Notes: generated by a model not told the origin, from the letters alone. Shown: positions 48,255 to 61,042, numbered from the stretch's first letter. The stretch is 64,000 nt of DNA from Thalassia testudinum (GCA_037157565.1 JAZHRO010000063.1:157778501-157842500), one strand, 5' to 3'. Made by a program: numbers and translations.

Positions 48255-48272
48255 TCCTCGACAACAGTGCCA
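48255..48272 (-). other. Primer-binding site (tRNA-Asp) of H, decayed
   Basis: TCCTCGACAACAGTGCCA: four mismatches to tRNA-Asp, all transitions; 3 nt from the LTR TG. Confidence 0.75.
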
Positions 48273-48275
48273 AAA

Positions 48276-50037
48276 TGATCGCATGTGTTTCGCGAGCTAG
48301 AAATCAGGGCTATAAGTAACCTGTTGTCGTAGTTGCAAAATGCATGGTCAAATAAAATTTATACCTAAACTCCAAGGGAGTCTCGTGTCGAGCACAGGGA
48401 GGCGACATTTACTTTAACTGAAAACCACGCTTCATTTTGTTTGCTTTTGGTATTTTAGGGTTTTGTTATTTTTTTTGGTTTTTGAAGTAAAAGACAAGCA
48501 ATCACAAGATAGAGATGGAATCAAACATGATGTATTGCATTAATGTCTTTTACAATAATCTATGAAAGAATAAAAAGAAAGGGAGGTGAGAAGAAATCTC
48601 CCGAATCGACTATTCGGTGAGACGACGACGCCTGGTAGAAGCTCAAACGATGGAGGTGAGATGCAGGAGGATGTCGGGTAGAGAAAAGCCTCAACGTGAC
48701 TCCGGAATGGAGCTGAGAAGACGGAGATGATCTGCCGTCGAAATGGTGGTGGGAGGACGACTCCAATGCGACCTATGAATGGGGATGGAAAGATAGATGA
48801 ATATTTGGTGAGGCAGAGGTTTGCTACACTAATAGAAGCCTTGGGAGCTTGAGAACAAGCTCTAATGGAGCGTTGGTAGGCTTGCTAGAGCTTAGGAGTA
48901 GGTGGGAGTAGAGTAGGTAGAGATGAAGAGGAATGGGGGATGTAGGGGTGTTTATATAGTGGAGGGAAGGAGAGAGTCCCATGCACAGGCATTCAGTGAC
49001 AACTATAAGCGTTACTAAAGGCCACTTGAGCTGTCGCTGAAGATCCTTGCCTCTTCATTGCCTGGACTGGCACACGCACTACGTAGGCCATTTAGTGACA
49101 GCTATAAGCGTCACTAAAGGCCCGCCTTGCTGTCATTGTAAATCCTGTGCCCATCTCCCACGCCAGCAACTGTCATCGTGGACGCATGCGTAGATGCATC
49201 CTGACCGTTGGATGAAGGATCGCACGGCCGAGAGAAGATTGTGCCCCTTCGCCAAATTTGAATCGCGTGCCTCGCCATCAGCCGTTAGATGCCGCACGAG
49301 TTTGATGGTGCATTCTCGATGTGCGTCGACGTTCGTGTGCCACGTCCGCGCTCAACTGTGCATCCGCGTAGCCGTTTCCTTTGCTGCCCGATCTTCCATC
49401 GACGGCTCCATTTCCTCCCGCATGCGCTTCAGCGGATAAAATTCTAGTGCGGGGCTTCGAACGCATGGCCGCGCATTGAGAGTGGAGGCGTAGACCACTG
49501 TGCTGAGGGTCGTCATGTGTCTTGCTTTTGAATTGGGCTTCTGTGCCCACGACCGCTGGATGGAGATCCAATGGTCAAGATGACTTCTCACTTGATGAGG
49601 TGCTTCTTCAGCAGTGGAGTGCACATCTCAGCCGTTGGATTGAGATCCAACGGCTAGGATCTGATCTTGCAGCTGGCTTGGTGGCACCTTGGCTTAGGTG
49701 GGGCGACTTGGATGGTGCCACATGGTGCCATCTGGGCCGTCCATCTTCTTCTTCTTGTGGAAGGTGCTACAGATCTCAGATTTGGATGATTCTTGCATTG
49801 ATGGACTGTGATCGATGCTCTGAATCCATTCGTACGGTCGGATTCTTCATACGAAGTCCGTAAGGACATCACATTGCCTCCTAGTCATATAAAAAGAAGG
49901 AATTAATGTACCAAGCATACATCTATCCTAAATGCCATGCAATGGATGTTATGCAATATTTATAATATGATATGCAATGCTAAGCCTAGGAACTATCATA
50001 AATAAGCAATTTATCATAAATCCATGTGTGTTTATCA
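48276..50037 (-). repeat. 5' LTR of H (1762 bp)
   Basis: Starts TGATCGCATGTG and ends TTTATCA. TATA-like ATATAAA at 48951-48957, leader hairpin 48845-48862, palindromes near 49550 and 49630. Confidence 0.87.
48951..48957 (-). promoter_or_regulatory. TATA box of H 5' LTR
   Basis: ATATAAA on the minus strand in context CCACTATATAAAC. Confidence 0.6.
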
Positions 50038-50042
50038 TGCTG
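50038..50042. repeat. Target-site duplication of H, right (TGCTG)
   Basis: Pairs with TACTG at 5066-5070. Confidence 0.65.
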
Positions 50043-50822
50043 CCTCATGAATGTCGATGAGGTGCACTCGAGGGTGGTTGTCCTCTTAGAATTGCTAGCG
50101 GTGAGCGGAGCAGTCGGAAGTGGCTGGTGGCGCATGGGGATGATTGGCAGCTTTGGGTCCTTTTGTGAGTTGCAAGTAGTGAACAAGAAGAAGAAGAAAA
50201 CATAGGGGAGTAGGCAGGGGTGATGATGGTGGTGGCTGTGGTGAATGATGGTGTGAGGTGAGAATGGATGAGGGTGAGGATGGTGTGTTTGGGTTATTTT
50301 GCTGCGTGGGGGTGATGAACAGGGAGTAAGGCACTGAGGAAGAGGAAGTTGGGTGCATGGCTGGCGGTGGTGGTGCTCTCTGTCACTGAGCACCACCGTG
50401 CCAAGGTGAGCAAAAGATAGGTGAGGAGAGCGTCGATCCACAGTGTAAGTATCTTCCATAGTGTTCATTGGGTGCACGGTAGAGGTTTTTGCTTCCCTCC
50501 TCGAGAGGATGATGATGCCCGAGAGAAGATACTCCGTTTAGAAAAAAAAACATCATGTTGTTGAGAGAAAAGGGGAGGAGGTTAAGGAGGTTGTTTCAAT
50601 CGAGCACCTTAAATTTCATGATAAAATCAAATTACATAAAATAAATATATATAAGTAATATATCAATAAATGATCCATGGAGCAAATATATGGAGTTAAA
50701 AATAGTAATGTCGAAGCTCAAGTTTAATTAATATCCCAAAATAATGCATGCTCGAAATATAGTTTAATTCCCAACTTAAGTGTTCTTAGGCGTAATAGAA
50801 GTCCAATAAATTGGACTCATCA
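50043..50822 (-). repeat. Right part of interrupted LTR of element F
   Basis: Ends TTGGACTCATCA, an LTR-type terminus, and is followed by a polypurine tract and the conserved stem-loop. Joined to 4242-5070 across H. No credible gene; His-rich ORFs in this stretch are repeats of CAC/CAT. Confidence 0.5.
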
Positions 50823-50861
50823 AATATCCCCATGCTTAAGTTTTGCTAGTCCCTAGCAAAA
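50823..50861 (-). promoter_or_regulatory. Polypurine tract and stem-loop of F
   Basis: GCATGGGGATATT (minus strand) beside the LTR end and TTTTGCTAG/CTAGCAAAA at 50841-50861. Confidence 0.6.
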
Positions 50862-51780
50862 TTGAAAATTGAATGTAAGGTAAATGATGTTATCATGGGA
50901 GTGACAAGATTTCTTCTTTCCTTATTCCTAAAATTTAGAAATCCAAACAACTGTGAAAATGAAGTAATAGTAGCCTAGGAAATGAATCAAGTGAAAAGCC
51001 AACCTACATTTAAAATTCATACTTAACCCTTGGTAAAACTTCTATTAGGATAAGCAACTTCTTCCTATGGGGATAAGACCAAAAATGATCTCTAATTTGA
51101 CCCTGTCTTTTTGGCTTAGTGATGGGAACACCATCATGAGCCCTAACTAGCTTATTTTGACCCAAAAAAGAGAACAAAAGCTCCTACATAACCAACTAAA
51201 GGTCTTAAATCAATGAATAACCATTATGATGGAAAAGCAAGAAATAAGGGATAAAATTGCAATTTTACCATTGCAATACAACAATAGGATTTCTCATGGG
51301 CTAAACATAGGTTAAATGGTCTTAATAAGATAAAAAGTGGGTTGGTTCAAACAAAAAAGGGTTCATGTGAGTTCTAGGAATTAAATGACTTATTATAACC
51401 CTAAAATAGACCCACATGATTTAACAAGGTTCTGGTCAGGATAAAATTCACCTAAACCCTCTAAAAATCAAGGAAAAATATTCTCTAGGGTTTAGAATCT
51501 TCAATTTGGCCCTTAGAACCTATTTTGACCTAAATTGTGGTCTTAGACAAATGTTTGCCCTAAATTGGTTTTTTGTGTAAATTTTCCAGTCAAATGTGGT
51601 CAAACCTAAAATCTAACTTTACCATTGGATTCCTTAGGTCCAAATTAGGTTTGTAACAAAACTAGGACCTAAGGGGAACTCACCTTGACCTACTTTGCAA
51701 GTAGGTCCAACCTAATTACATTTCTACCCCTATCTTTTGAAAACCTCTGCAAAAATCCCCCTACCTTTATCTTCATTCAT
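50862..51780. other. Non-coding tract: 3' region of F running into the P2 LTR
   Basis: AT-rich, no supported ORF. The left part should be the F 3' region; the P2 LTR must start somewhere here but its TG boundary cannot be set without its partner LTR. Confidence 0.4.
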
Positions 51781-51854
51781 TGCAATTAGGTCCCTCCACC
51801 ATTATAGTGGAGAGAATCGTACTCCGGTGAGGTTTCGAGGGAAAGATCTCTCTA

Positions 51855-51904
51855 ATTTCTCAGAGAATCCCCTTCAAAATTGAAAGGGAGATTCTCTGAG
51901 AAAT
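51855..51904 (+). repeat. Inverted repeat in P2 U3
   Basis: Arms ATTTCTCAGAGAATC and GATTCTCTGAGAAAT pair perfectly over 15 bp; pairing extends through CCCTTCAA/TTGAAAGGG with small bulges. About 150 bp upstream of the TATA. Confidence 0.7.
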
Positions 51905-52056
51905 CTCCTCCAGTTTGAACACAATCAGAGGCTCGATTTGGTACCTAATCTCATGCGAATGCATGAGAGATTCGGGTCTCCTTCAACCTTCCATCTCTGG
52001 CAAGCTTGCCGTGCTTGGAAGCTTGGTTTCCAAGTACAAATCTTTCCTCTAGGGGT

Positions 52057-52064
52057 TATAAAAG
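52057..52064 (+). promoter_or_regulatory. TATA box of P2 LTR
   Basis: TATAAAAG followed by CATGCCC. Confidence 0.65.
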
Positions 52065-53199
52065 CATGCCCAGATCACCCCGCATCTGTTAAGCTTGAAA
52101 TTGGCCTGAGAATCCCTTTATTTCGTCTCTTCCCCTTCGGCCAGTGACTCAACAAGCTCCAGTGACATCCCTCTCTTTCCCTCGTCTCTTTGCCACAATA
52201 CCAGTGGCAGGGTTCTCTTCCTCCTGTTCATCCGCATTGCACCACAACCGTCGATGCCTCTACAACCCCTTCATCGTCACCGTCCTCCCCCCACTAAGTA
52301 TTTTGTCTCCGGCGACGGCAATACGAGCTAGCCGCCATCACTGCCTCCCCCTTCATCTCCCTATGCACAGCTATGTCCTCTTTATGCTCTAATCATTTTT
52401 CTGTCTTTATTTCTTGAAAATATCCCTCGACGCATGCAACCACCATCACCTTCTTCATCTCCGACCAGACCTTCGGCGAGGTATACCTGCTGCTTCACAA
52501 CTCCATCCGCCTCGCCAACTTCCCCATAAGCATCGCAACACCTCACTGATCCTGAACCCTCACTCCACTCACCGCGCCACGCCCCCAGAACACCCCCCGA
52601 ACACACCCACTTTCATGCACATAGGGTGCCCTAGGCACACCATCTCCAGCCACCCCATGCCACGCCGACCCCCGCACTACCTTCACCGTGTCTCGGCAAA
52701 GCTGTCTGAGCTTTCTGACGAGGCCACGAGGCCGTTTTCATGTTGACAGGTGTAGGCATCTCCACTGCCATTAACGACAGTGGGGAGCTTGCTTGCAAGC
52801 CTCCTCCAGGACTCCCCGCTCCAGGTGCACGGTCCCAGGTTGCGTGGACTCATCTCTGGCATAGCTCCATCCAAGCAATTAGCACTGAAGATTGAAGTAG
52901 ATGTTGCAACAAGGAAGACTCCTGCTGCAGATGCGGCGAAAGAAGGTGGGATGTTTAGTCCCACCTCGAAAGCTGTCAAGCAGGCATAGTGAAATAAATT
53001 GAAAAAGTGAAGTAGGCTTTTCGCCTCCTGACCACGAGGTGAGGTACCACTCACCTATCATTGCCTCGTCCGTGACCCTATCCCCGCGGACCTGGCTTGA
53101 CCTGTGTACCAGACCTGCACTCCTCACCCACCACCGCACACCAGTGGGCCTGGTCCAAGGCGCGCACCTGACCCGATTACCCAAAAAGCAGCTCTGGGA

Positions 53200-53580
53200 G
53201 AGAGAGCCTAATAGAGAAAGAGGAAGAGGGATCACGAGGGCGGGTAGGGGTAGGTTTTGCTCTCGCAGGCAAGGAGAAGAAGAAAAAGCCAAGGAAGAAG
53301 AGGGCAGAAGCCAGCGAATGCTAAGGAAGGAGAAGGCAAGGACTGAAGAGGAAGAAGCTGAAGGCTGAAGGGCTGAAGAAAGAAGGAGAAAGAATTGAAG
53401 GCAGAAGAAGAGGAGCCGCCAGAGAAAGAAGAAGAAGAAAAAGAAGGAGCCAAAAGCAAAAGAAAAGGAAAAGAAGCTAAGGCACAGACTCAAGAGCAGA
53501 AGAAGAGAAAGAAGGAAGAAGAAGAAGGCAACTGCAAGAGATAGATAGAGATCAAAGAAGAGAAAAAGAGAAGTGAAGCA
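53200..53580 (+). repeat. Polypurine (GA-rich) tract in P2 R-U5
   Basis: About 380 nt dominated by A and G (GAAGAAGAAG, GAGAAAGAAGG). Confidence 0.8.
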
Positions 53581-53871
53581 GCGCTATAGCGGCCATATTT
53601 AAGACGTCACAAAATCAGACGTCCATTTTTTTGTGATTTCTTTATACATTGATATTCAGTGTTTATATTTACATTTTTGCATTACAACTCCAGTTTTCAT
53701 TGCATATTCAATTTCTCAAAGTTGTGCTCTTGATTTTTAAACCCTAATTTGCTTCCTATGTTTGACCTTGGACTTAAAATTTTGAGTAATAAAATCTATT
53801 TGTTTTCAGACGATTTCAACTATACTACGACGCATTGGTTTTAAAACATTGATCTTGCCCGACAAACATTT

Positions 53872-53889
53872 TGGCGCCGTTACCGGGGA
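53872..53889 (+). other. Primer-binding site (tRNA-Asp) of P2
   Basis: TGGCGCCGTTACCGGGGA: 17 of 18 matches, 3 nt from the LTR end. Confidence 0.88.
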
Positions 53890-54822
53890 GCAACGGGCAA
53901 TTTAGAAATCTTGATCACAATTTCTGATTTGGTACTAACTTGATATACTTTTTTTGTTATTGTTTCAGGGCAGAAGATTCAAAAGAAGATGGCTGCATAG
54001 CAAACACACCTAGGGCAGGTAATCTCTGATTAGCCCTTTATCTTAATCCCCTCGTTCTGAAAAGGGAAAACAAGATAAAAATGAATTAGGTCTACCTGCT
54101 TTCCATATTTAGCTAAGTCACCAAAGTTTCCTAATTTTGATTTCAACAGCAAATATTGATTTGTGCATCCATTTAAGGTAACTAAGGCTACCACCTTCTT
54201 GATTGAGCCCTAGATACCATATTTTTGGCAACTAAATTGGAATAAAATTAGAGTCGAATTAAGGATTCCAATTTAGGGTTTTAGAGACACATCTTTCTAA
54301 GCAAGAATCAACTATTCCAAAAAGAGGTGTCCCTAAGCATGGGTTGAAAAGACTTATTCAAGAGAAACCCTAAAATTCAAGCTCTTAATTTCACTTGAAT
54401 CCTAAAAGAAAGGACCTAAAGCTTCTCAAAGGACAAATAGGTGAAGTTGACCTCTTGTTGGGTCAACCAACCTTGAAATTAGGTCACTTTTGCACTCAAT
54501 ACATCTAAAGTTCAAGTGGAATCCTAATCACCTTTGCTCTTAAATAAAAGTGGTAGACCTAAGAGGTCAAAATCTCCATTCTAGTCTACCTGGAATCTCA
54601 GTGACAAGAGAGGTTAGGTGGGGGAAACCTTATAACTCGTGGGGATGCTCTACCGTGTAGGGATCTTTGCAGGACTCTCCCTCTTTGATTGCCCAGGTAT
54701 TTCTCAGGCGGATGACTTTTTGACTAAGGGGTATCATCCGCCTTGAACCTCTATAGTCATCCAAATTTTTGGGTGTCTTGATTGGGTTCAGCACATTCTA
54801 ATCTCATCTAAACCATCGGTGC
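53890..54822 (+). other. 5' leader of P2
   Basis: About 0.9 kb from PBS to gag start; no supported ORF. Shares only general layout with the P1 leader. Confidence 0.6.
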
Positions 54823-57331
54823 ATGTTCGGTAGGAGGTCCTTAAGACCATCCTTAAGACCTCCCTTAGCGATTCACTCCCACAGAGGCCAAGCCTCGACA
54901 TCCATGTTTGTGCAGCAACCCCACCACATAGACATCTCCTCTGATTCATCAGAACCTAATTCTTCTTCTTCCATCATCATGGCACAACTAGTAGAAGAAG
55001 AGAACAATCTTGAAAACCAACTCTAGTGCTTGAATGATCTATTTGAAAACTTTGTAAACCCATCGCAGCATCCTATGATGCGAGATCACTATAATCCCGC
55101 TACGATGGCGATCGAACCTTGAGTCCAAATCCTGGCTGGAGGTCCTGATTCTGAACTCAAGCCCAACATGATTCATGCTATTCCAAAGTTTCATGGGCTT
55201 AATTCTGAGGATCCCTTCCAGCACATCAAATAACTTAAACATCTGGCCCAGACCTTCGGGTCAGATGTCCAAAATCGGGATATTCTTCTTATGAAGATGT
55301 TTTCCTTCTCTCTAATGGGCAAGGTAGCTCACTGGTATTAGACTCAGACGTGTCTAATCAACAAATGGGTTGAACTGCAATCTGAATTCTTGAAAAAGTT
55401 CTTCCCAGTTGATCGGACAAATGCCTTACACCACCAGATCACACACTTTACCCAACAATCTGGAGAACCTCTTCATGAAGCTTGGGACCATTTCTTGGAT
55501 CTCATGCGGAAGTGCCCCCATCATGGAGTTCTTAAATGGGAACAAGTCTAGTCTTTTTACCAGGGACTCCGTGAAGATATTCGCTTATTCGTCAATGCAA
55601 CCTGCAAAGGAAATATCATGGGTCAACAATGAGACACTATGTGGGAGATTCTCGAAAATATGTGCGAGACCTCCATCAATAATGACTCCATGGGCTTATT
55701 CAACTGGACGAATGCCCGCACATTGACAAATCCAAGGGGAGCACACGAGACACAGAGCCTGTTCGCATCCGTCGACTTGGAGCTGATGGCCAGTCGGTTG
55801 GACAAGGTCTTTATCATTGAGAAGAAGATGGATGAGCTAACTCGACATCTACAGCGAGCCACCTCTGCTCAAAACCCGTTTACACTGCCACCTCTTGGGA
55901 GGGAAGCTGTGCATAACATCTATCACCGATCTTTTCAAGGTATGGACCCGTATCCACCCTCGTCTGACTCTAGGACCAGAGGAAACTCCAATCCGACCTA
56001 CTCTAGTTGGGGAAACTCTGAACCCCCATATTCTGACTTTCCTGAGGTTCCTCAGACCTGCGAGTACCTCAACGCCATCCAAAATGACCCATTCTCTAAC
56101 ACCTATAACCCTGGATGGCGGAATCATCCCAACTTCCTATGGTGGGAAATAATCAGAATCAAAGACCACCTTATCTACCCTGTCCACAAGCCCCTCGTCC
56201 ATATCAGGCACCTCAGCCTCGGCCTAACCCCACCTATCAATCTAGGCCAACCTAAATAGATCAAATGACTTATATCGTTCAGACTTTGGCTGACATTTAG
56301 AAGATGAATGCGGCTATGCAAAAACAGCACAAGGACGAGATCACAGATGTTCGCAATGAACTCACCGAGATGGTGAATTCCCGCCAACCTGGCACACTCC
56401 CTTCGCAACCTTTGCTGAATCCAAACAACGTGCTGAACCAGAGGCGCATTATGAACCCAAATCCAGGCCAAGCCCACATGATTTATCAGGCCCCTTCTGT
56501 TCCATCACCTGACGGGATGGAAGCTTCGACAGCTTATGCGTGATTTCAACAGCAGCCACCTATTTTACCAACCCCAAACCAAAACCAAGCAGGACTGAAT
56601 TTTGCAACAACCTGTAGTGGCAAAGCAACACAGGACCCACCTTATCCAAGCCACTCTCAGCCTTATAGTAACCCAAGCCCTAGGATAGTTATCCAAGACA
56701 CCCCTGTCCCCGATCAAGAACCTGGATCTATTCTAGAGGAACTAACCAAGGTTCCATTTCCTGAGGCTTGCCCAAGGAAAAGAGGACAAACAAACCCATG
56801 GCTCCTGAGGAGGATCTAGTCAAGCTCTTTGAACAGGTCCATATAAACATCCCCTTGATGGATGCAATCCACTAAGTACCAGCTTACGTACGATTTCTGA
56901 AGGATGCATGTACACCTAAGCGTAAGTCGCGAACCAAAAGTGGGAGTCCGATCGTACTATCAGAGTAATCCAGCTCTATAATTCTTAGTAAATACCCACC
57001 TAAGGCAAAAGACCTAGGTACTCCCCTGATTTCATGTACCATTGGTGATACCCAATTCGACAAAGCCTTATTAGATTTAGGAGCCTCCATAAACCTAATA
57101 CCTACATCCCTCCGTAACCACCTTGAAGAATCAGAGCTTAAACTGATAGAGGTGACATTGTAGTTGGTTGACCGATCTATTAAGTCACCTAAAGGAGTAC
57201 TCGAGGATGTCATCATTAGGGTACAGAATTTCTATTTCCTGATGGATTTTGTAGCCTTGGATATGGATGCTCCAAAAAACCCAAGGGATACATCAATTAT
57301 ACTAGGGAGATCCTTTTTGGCCACTGCTAGG
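54823..57331 (+). pseudogene. P2 gag and protease, interrupted
   Basis: Starts MFGRRSLRPSLRP. Gag core about 55190-55640 (DPFQHIK, MGKVAHWY, FLKKFFPVDRTNALHH, HHGVLKWEQV). At least six in-frame stops lie between 55024 and 55640, and the frame shifts at least twice downstream. The protease keeps DLGAS (57074-57088), LVDRSIKSPKGVLEDV and ILGRSFLATAR, where N cuts it. Coding resumes at 63697. Same clade as T and P1 but a separate family. Confidence 0.85.
57327..57331. repeat. Target-site duplication of N, left (CTAGG)
   Basis: Exact match to 63692-63696. Confidence 0.85.
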
Positions 57332-60300
57332 TGATCGTGAGGCTTACTCAACTCAGTAATTAAGTTAATTTCACTTAATTAAGAGTAGAAAAAGTCACTT
57401 AGGTTAACTCGAAGTTGTGTCGGTTGTGTAGTATAGGGTCGAATTAACCTAACATTTTAGAAATTTTTACTGGTTGAGTCTAGGTCATTCACTAGGAGGT
57501 ATAATTTTTTTCTAAATTCACCAATTATCTTTTATTTCTTTCTAAGTTTAGGAGGTATAACTAAGTTTATTTTAAGAACATGAATTTTGCCAAAATATTT
57601 AAACTATAAAGAATATACAAAATTCCATATGAAAAACATATTTACTCAAATGATGTACTTTATTAACAAGTAAACATGTTAATTTTCCATTTTATTTCAA
57701 AGAAATTAAGGCAATAGGAATTGTTCTATTAAAATATTCCTTATTACAAAATTTAAGAACAAAAAGTAATTAAAATGATGCAAGCAAAAATAATATCATT
57801 TCTTTACTTCTTCAGCCTCTCTCTTCTTCTCTCTTTCTTTCTCTTCTTTTCCTTTTATTCTCTATCTCGAGCTCTCTTCTTTACCTCTCTTCTTCTATTC
57901 TGTTCCTGCCTTCTTGTTGTCTTCCCTTAGTACCTGTTCTTCTTCCTTAGTTACTGCCTTCTCAACACTTAACCTTAGCTTTCAGTACCTAGCCATCAGA
58001 CTTAACCTTAACCTTCAGCAATTAAACATCAGCTCCTCTATCCTTTGGACCATCAGTTTAACCGGGTTTATTTTCCTTCTTAACTAAAAATTATTTTATT
58101 TACGACGAGGTCCTTTCGAGGATACATAGCACCTTGAGACTAGGGTGGGACCAGACCCTACTCGGTCCTCGCCTAATCTCGGTTAGGTTCGATTTATGTT
58201 TATTTCATTTCGGTTCATAGTTTTGAGCCAATCCAGCTCAACCAGCCTCCCAGGCCATGCCCTCCTAGGGCACACTCGCTTACACCCACTCGGGTGCACA
58301 CCCGCAGGCACACATGCCCGCACACACACATACATATGCTCAGAATGGGTTCAGAATGCTTAGATCGGTGATTGGTGCACTGAGCGCTGATGATTGAAGG
58401 GCTGGGGTAACAAATCAGTTTTATTCCCAAGCACGTGCTCAGAAATTGACGATGTGGGACTATCTTAACCCCTTCCAGACCCAACTTCAACCGATCATAT
58501 CTCCCAGCTCAGAGCTCCAAATCAAGTGATTTAAAGTTTGTTGGAAAGCTCTAAGATAGATCTACACAATTGCAGGGTCAATTTAAGGATAAGAGGATGT
58601 TTTCCTCTTCAATTTGAAGAGTAAAATAAGGGGTTCCTACGAGTTATTTATTGCCTGGAAATAGAAATTAATGTCACAGAGTCCTTAGATGGACTTTTCT
58701 CTCTCATTTAAAGGTCTGTACAGGTTCAACAAATTATTCTGCATCTGATAGAGTAGGTTCTAAGCTCTCAAGACCTTCAGGACCAACAGAGAAGCTCAAA
58801 GCTTCTCTGAAAGCTTTAGAGTTTGAATTTTCATAGTAAAATAGTTAAACAAGCATAGAGAAACATTACTAATCGATTTAAACTAGTTCTAAGGGTTGTA
58901 ATTGACTTATTTGGGCAGGATTCATGTTCAAATTTCAAAAAAATGGCACTGCTGTTAGTTTAGGTTAAAAAATAACCCAAACTGACAGGAATTGAAATCC
59001 TATCAAAATACATGTTTGAGCTCAGTTAAATCTCTCTAAAACAATCCAACAGAATCTCAGAATCTATTTAAGCTTCTCAATTCATCAAATCATGCTTGGA
59101 TTCAGAATATCAAACTCATGTTTGACTATAATTTCTCAAGTTTGACTTTCTATTCAAAGCCTTCTCCCAAGAAATTTAAGCCTCAACTAGAGTCTCCTCA
59201 ACACCAAGAACTTATTTAGATCTTCAGATAAGTGTTCTAACCCTGATTTCTAGGGTATCAGGCTCGCCACCTGAGTTTGAAAAGGTGTGTGTTCGTCAGA
59301 GCCATTGGAAGGTTGTTACAATGATCTAAGAGCAGAAACAGCTTCAGTGCATTACATTGAAGCTTCTAGGTACCTTAAATTTTTCTCAGATCTCTTCTAT
59401 CGGACTTCTTCAACTCCGTCGAAGTTGGAGAAGATGAAGACCTAACTACAACTCCAGTGGCTAAATCCTCAATTAAACATCCTCAAATTAATTAGTGATC
59501 CACATTAAATCATTTGGAGCTTCTAAACAAATTCTAGAGGCTGAAGCTCAAGAATGGCTTGCCGAAGCTCGCCGGAGCTCTACTGAGTCAAGAAAATATG
59601 TAAACTATGCACAAATTGTTAAAACTTGCCATATTTGATTTAAAAAGGATCTTGAGGTGATTGCACAACAATCATAGGTCTTAATTGACCTAGATTAAGC
59701 CAGAACTTAGCATAAGTTAGGGTTATTCACGCATACATACGCATTATCTGCATCTTTATTGCTCTTCTTTAGCTATGCATGAAATAATGTTATAATGTGC
59801 TGATTAGGTGCATTATGTTGATTGCAGGCAATAAGCAGATCTGGAGGTGGATCTGGAGCAGGATCTGAAGTTGGATCTGAAATAACGGGAGTTGTAGCAG
59901 AACTGGAGCAGAAGGATTAGTTTAGATATAGGAACAATAATGTAAGTGAGTTAAAGGTTTGCTATTCTACTAAGTAGGAATAAAGCAGCAAAATGTGAAG
60001 AGCTTAGGCTCATCCTAGCCCTAGGATAGCCTAGATACTTCCCCAAGCCTTACCCACCCTTAGATTAGGTCACAACACCTTAGGAAGTCTTAAAACCCTA
60101 GTTCCAGCCCTTATCTGGACGTCCAAATAAGTTATAGGACATCTAGGACACTTAGTCATCTCCCGCACACCTCAAACCCACTTCTGCAGTGTTATTGAAC
60201 GTCCAGACACTTTGTCAGATGTCCAATTTCTATAGAGTACCTAAAACAGAACCCTGATTTCCCCTTGACTCAAATTGGATGTCTAGAACTGAAGTCTGGA

Positions 60301-60546
60301 CTTCTGATTTTTGAGTATAAGTCATCTGATGATATTATTGGACGTCTGATGCTGGTCTCCAGTCCCTGTTTTGAGATTTAAGTCTTGATCTTGGATCTCT
60401 AGCTCCCTAGACCTAATCCCAACCCCATAGGAACCTAAATTAAGGTGTCCTAACCCTAGTACATCACCCCTAGACCTACCTAAGGACCTAATTAGGTCCT
60501 CACCAAACCCAATTGACTTAGATCAAGTCAATTACCTTCACCTAAG

Positions 60547-60569
60547 TCAATTGGACTGAGTCCAATTGA
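60547..60569. repeat. Perfect palindrome in N
   Basis: TCAATTGGACT and AGTCCAATTGA around one G. A second, looser copy (AATTGGACT/AGTCCAATT) lies at 60596-60620. Both are upstream of the plus-strand TATA at 61034. Confidence 0.8.
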
Positions 60570-61033
60570 GCGTAGATCTCAACCCACACAAGTTTAATTG
60601 GACTTGGTGAGAGTCCAATTGACCTAAACCCAACCTAATTGAGTTATTCTACTCTCAACTAGGTTCACACTCATTCAATTAAACTTAGGTTAAGTTTAAT
60701 TGCATTTTACCCTTAGCAATTAGGGTTTGTAACCTTAATTCAAGACCTACACCAACCCAAACCCTTAGGACCTAACCTAAGCCACCTAGCCACATAGAGC
60801 ACGACCACACACACACACACACACACCCATTCATGCACACACTTCTATAGAATTCTCTAGAGAGCTCTTATGATGGAGCCACCTCTTGGTTGCCAAATTT
60901 AGCAACAAAGAGGAATTCAAATTGAGATCCACAATTCTTGGATCTCAAAGACTATCTCCACCCACATGTAGCCGGCCACTCTTGGACTCTCTCTAGAGAG
61001 TTATACACCTCTCTAGAGAGAAGCCATTGGGTC

Positions 61034-61042
61034 TATAAAAGG
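61034..61042 (+). promoter_or_regulatory. Plus-strand TATA box inside N
   Basis: TATAAAAGG in a typical LTR promoter context (GTCTATAAAAGGACCCCTTGG). Confidence 0.6.

Larger units (their letters stand above)
5071..50037 (-). mobile_element. Element H: Athila-like LTR retrotransposon, split by a nested dimer
   Basis: Minus-strand element with LTRs 5071-6830 and 48276-50037 (1760 and 1762 bp), polypurine tract, 3' region, integrase C part (8251-9328), then remaining pol, protease, gag (42565-47104), leader and PBS. The insertion 9329-42559 splits integrase. Without it H is about 11.7 kb. Many frameshifts and stops show it is old and inactive. Bounds are supported by TG...CA-type ends (left LTR ends GA by one change), near-equal LTR lengths and a 5-bp flanking repeat. 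Confidence 0.85.
51781..53868 (+). repeat. 5' LTR of P2 (left boundary not resolved)
   Basis: Ends CCCGACAAACA three bases before the PBS. Contains a long inverted repeat (51855-51904), a TATA (52057-52064), a polypurine leader tract (53200-53580), AATAAAATC near 53789 and the block CAACTATACTACGACGCATT also seen near 61928 in N. The start given here is arbitrary; the true LTR probably extends further left. Confidence 0.6.

Noticed and set aside
49986..50477. His/Pro-rich 163-codon minus-strand ORF
   Set aside because: It crosses the H LTR end and its target duplication at 50037-50042, so it is a chance fusion of two sequences, and its composition follows a CAC/CAT repeat.
53039..53493. Glu/Lys- or Phe/Ser-rich ORFs at 53.0-53.5 kb
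   Set aside because: Both strands of the same GA-rich tract; no domain.
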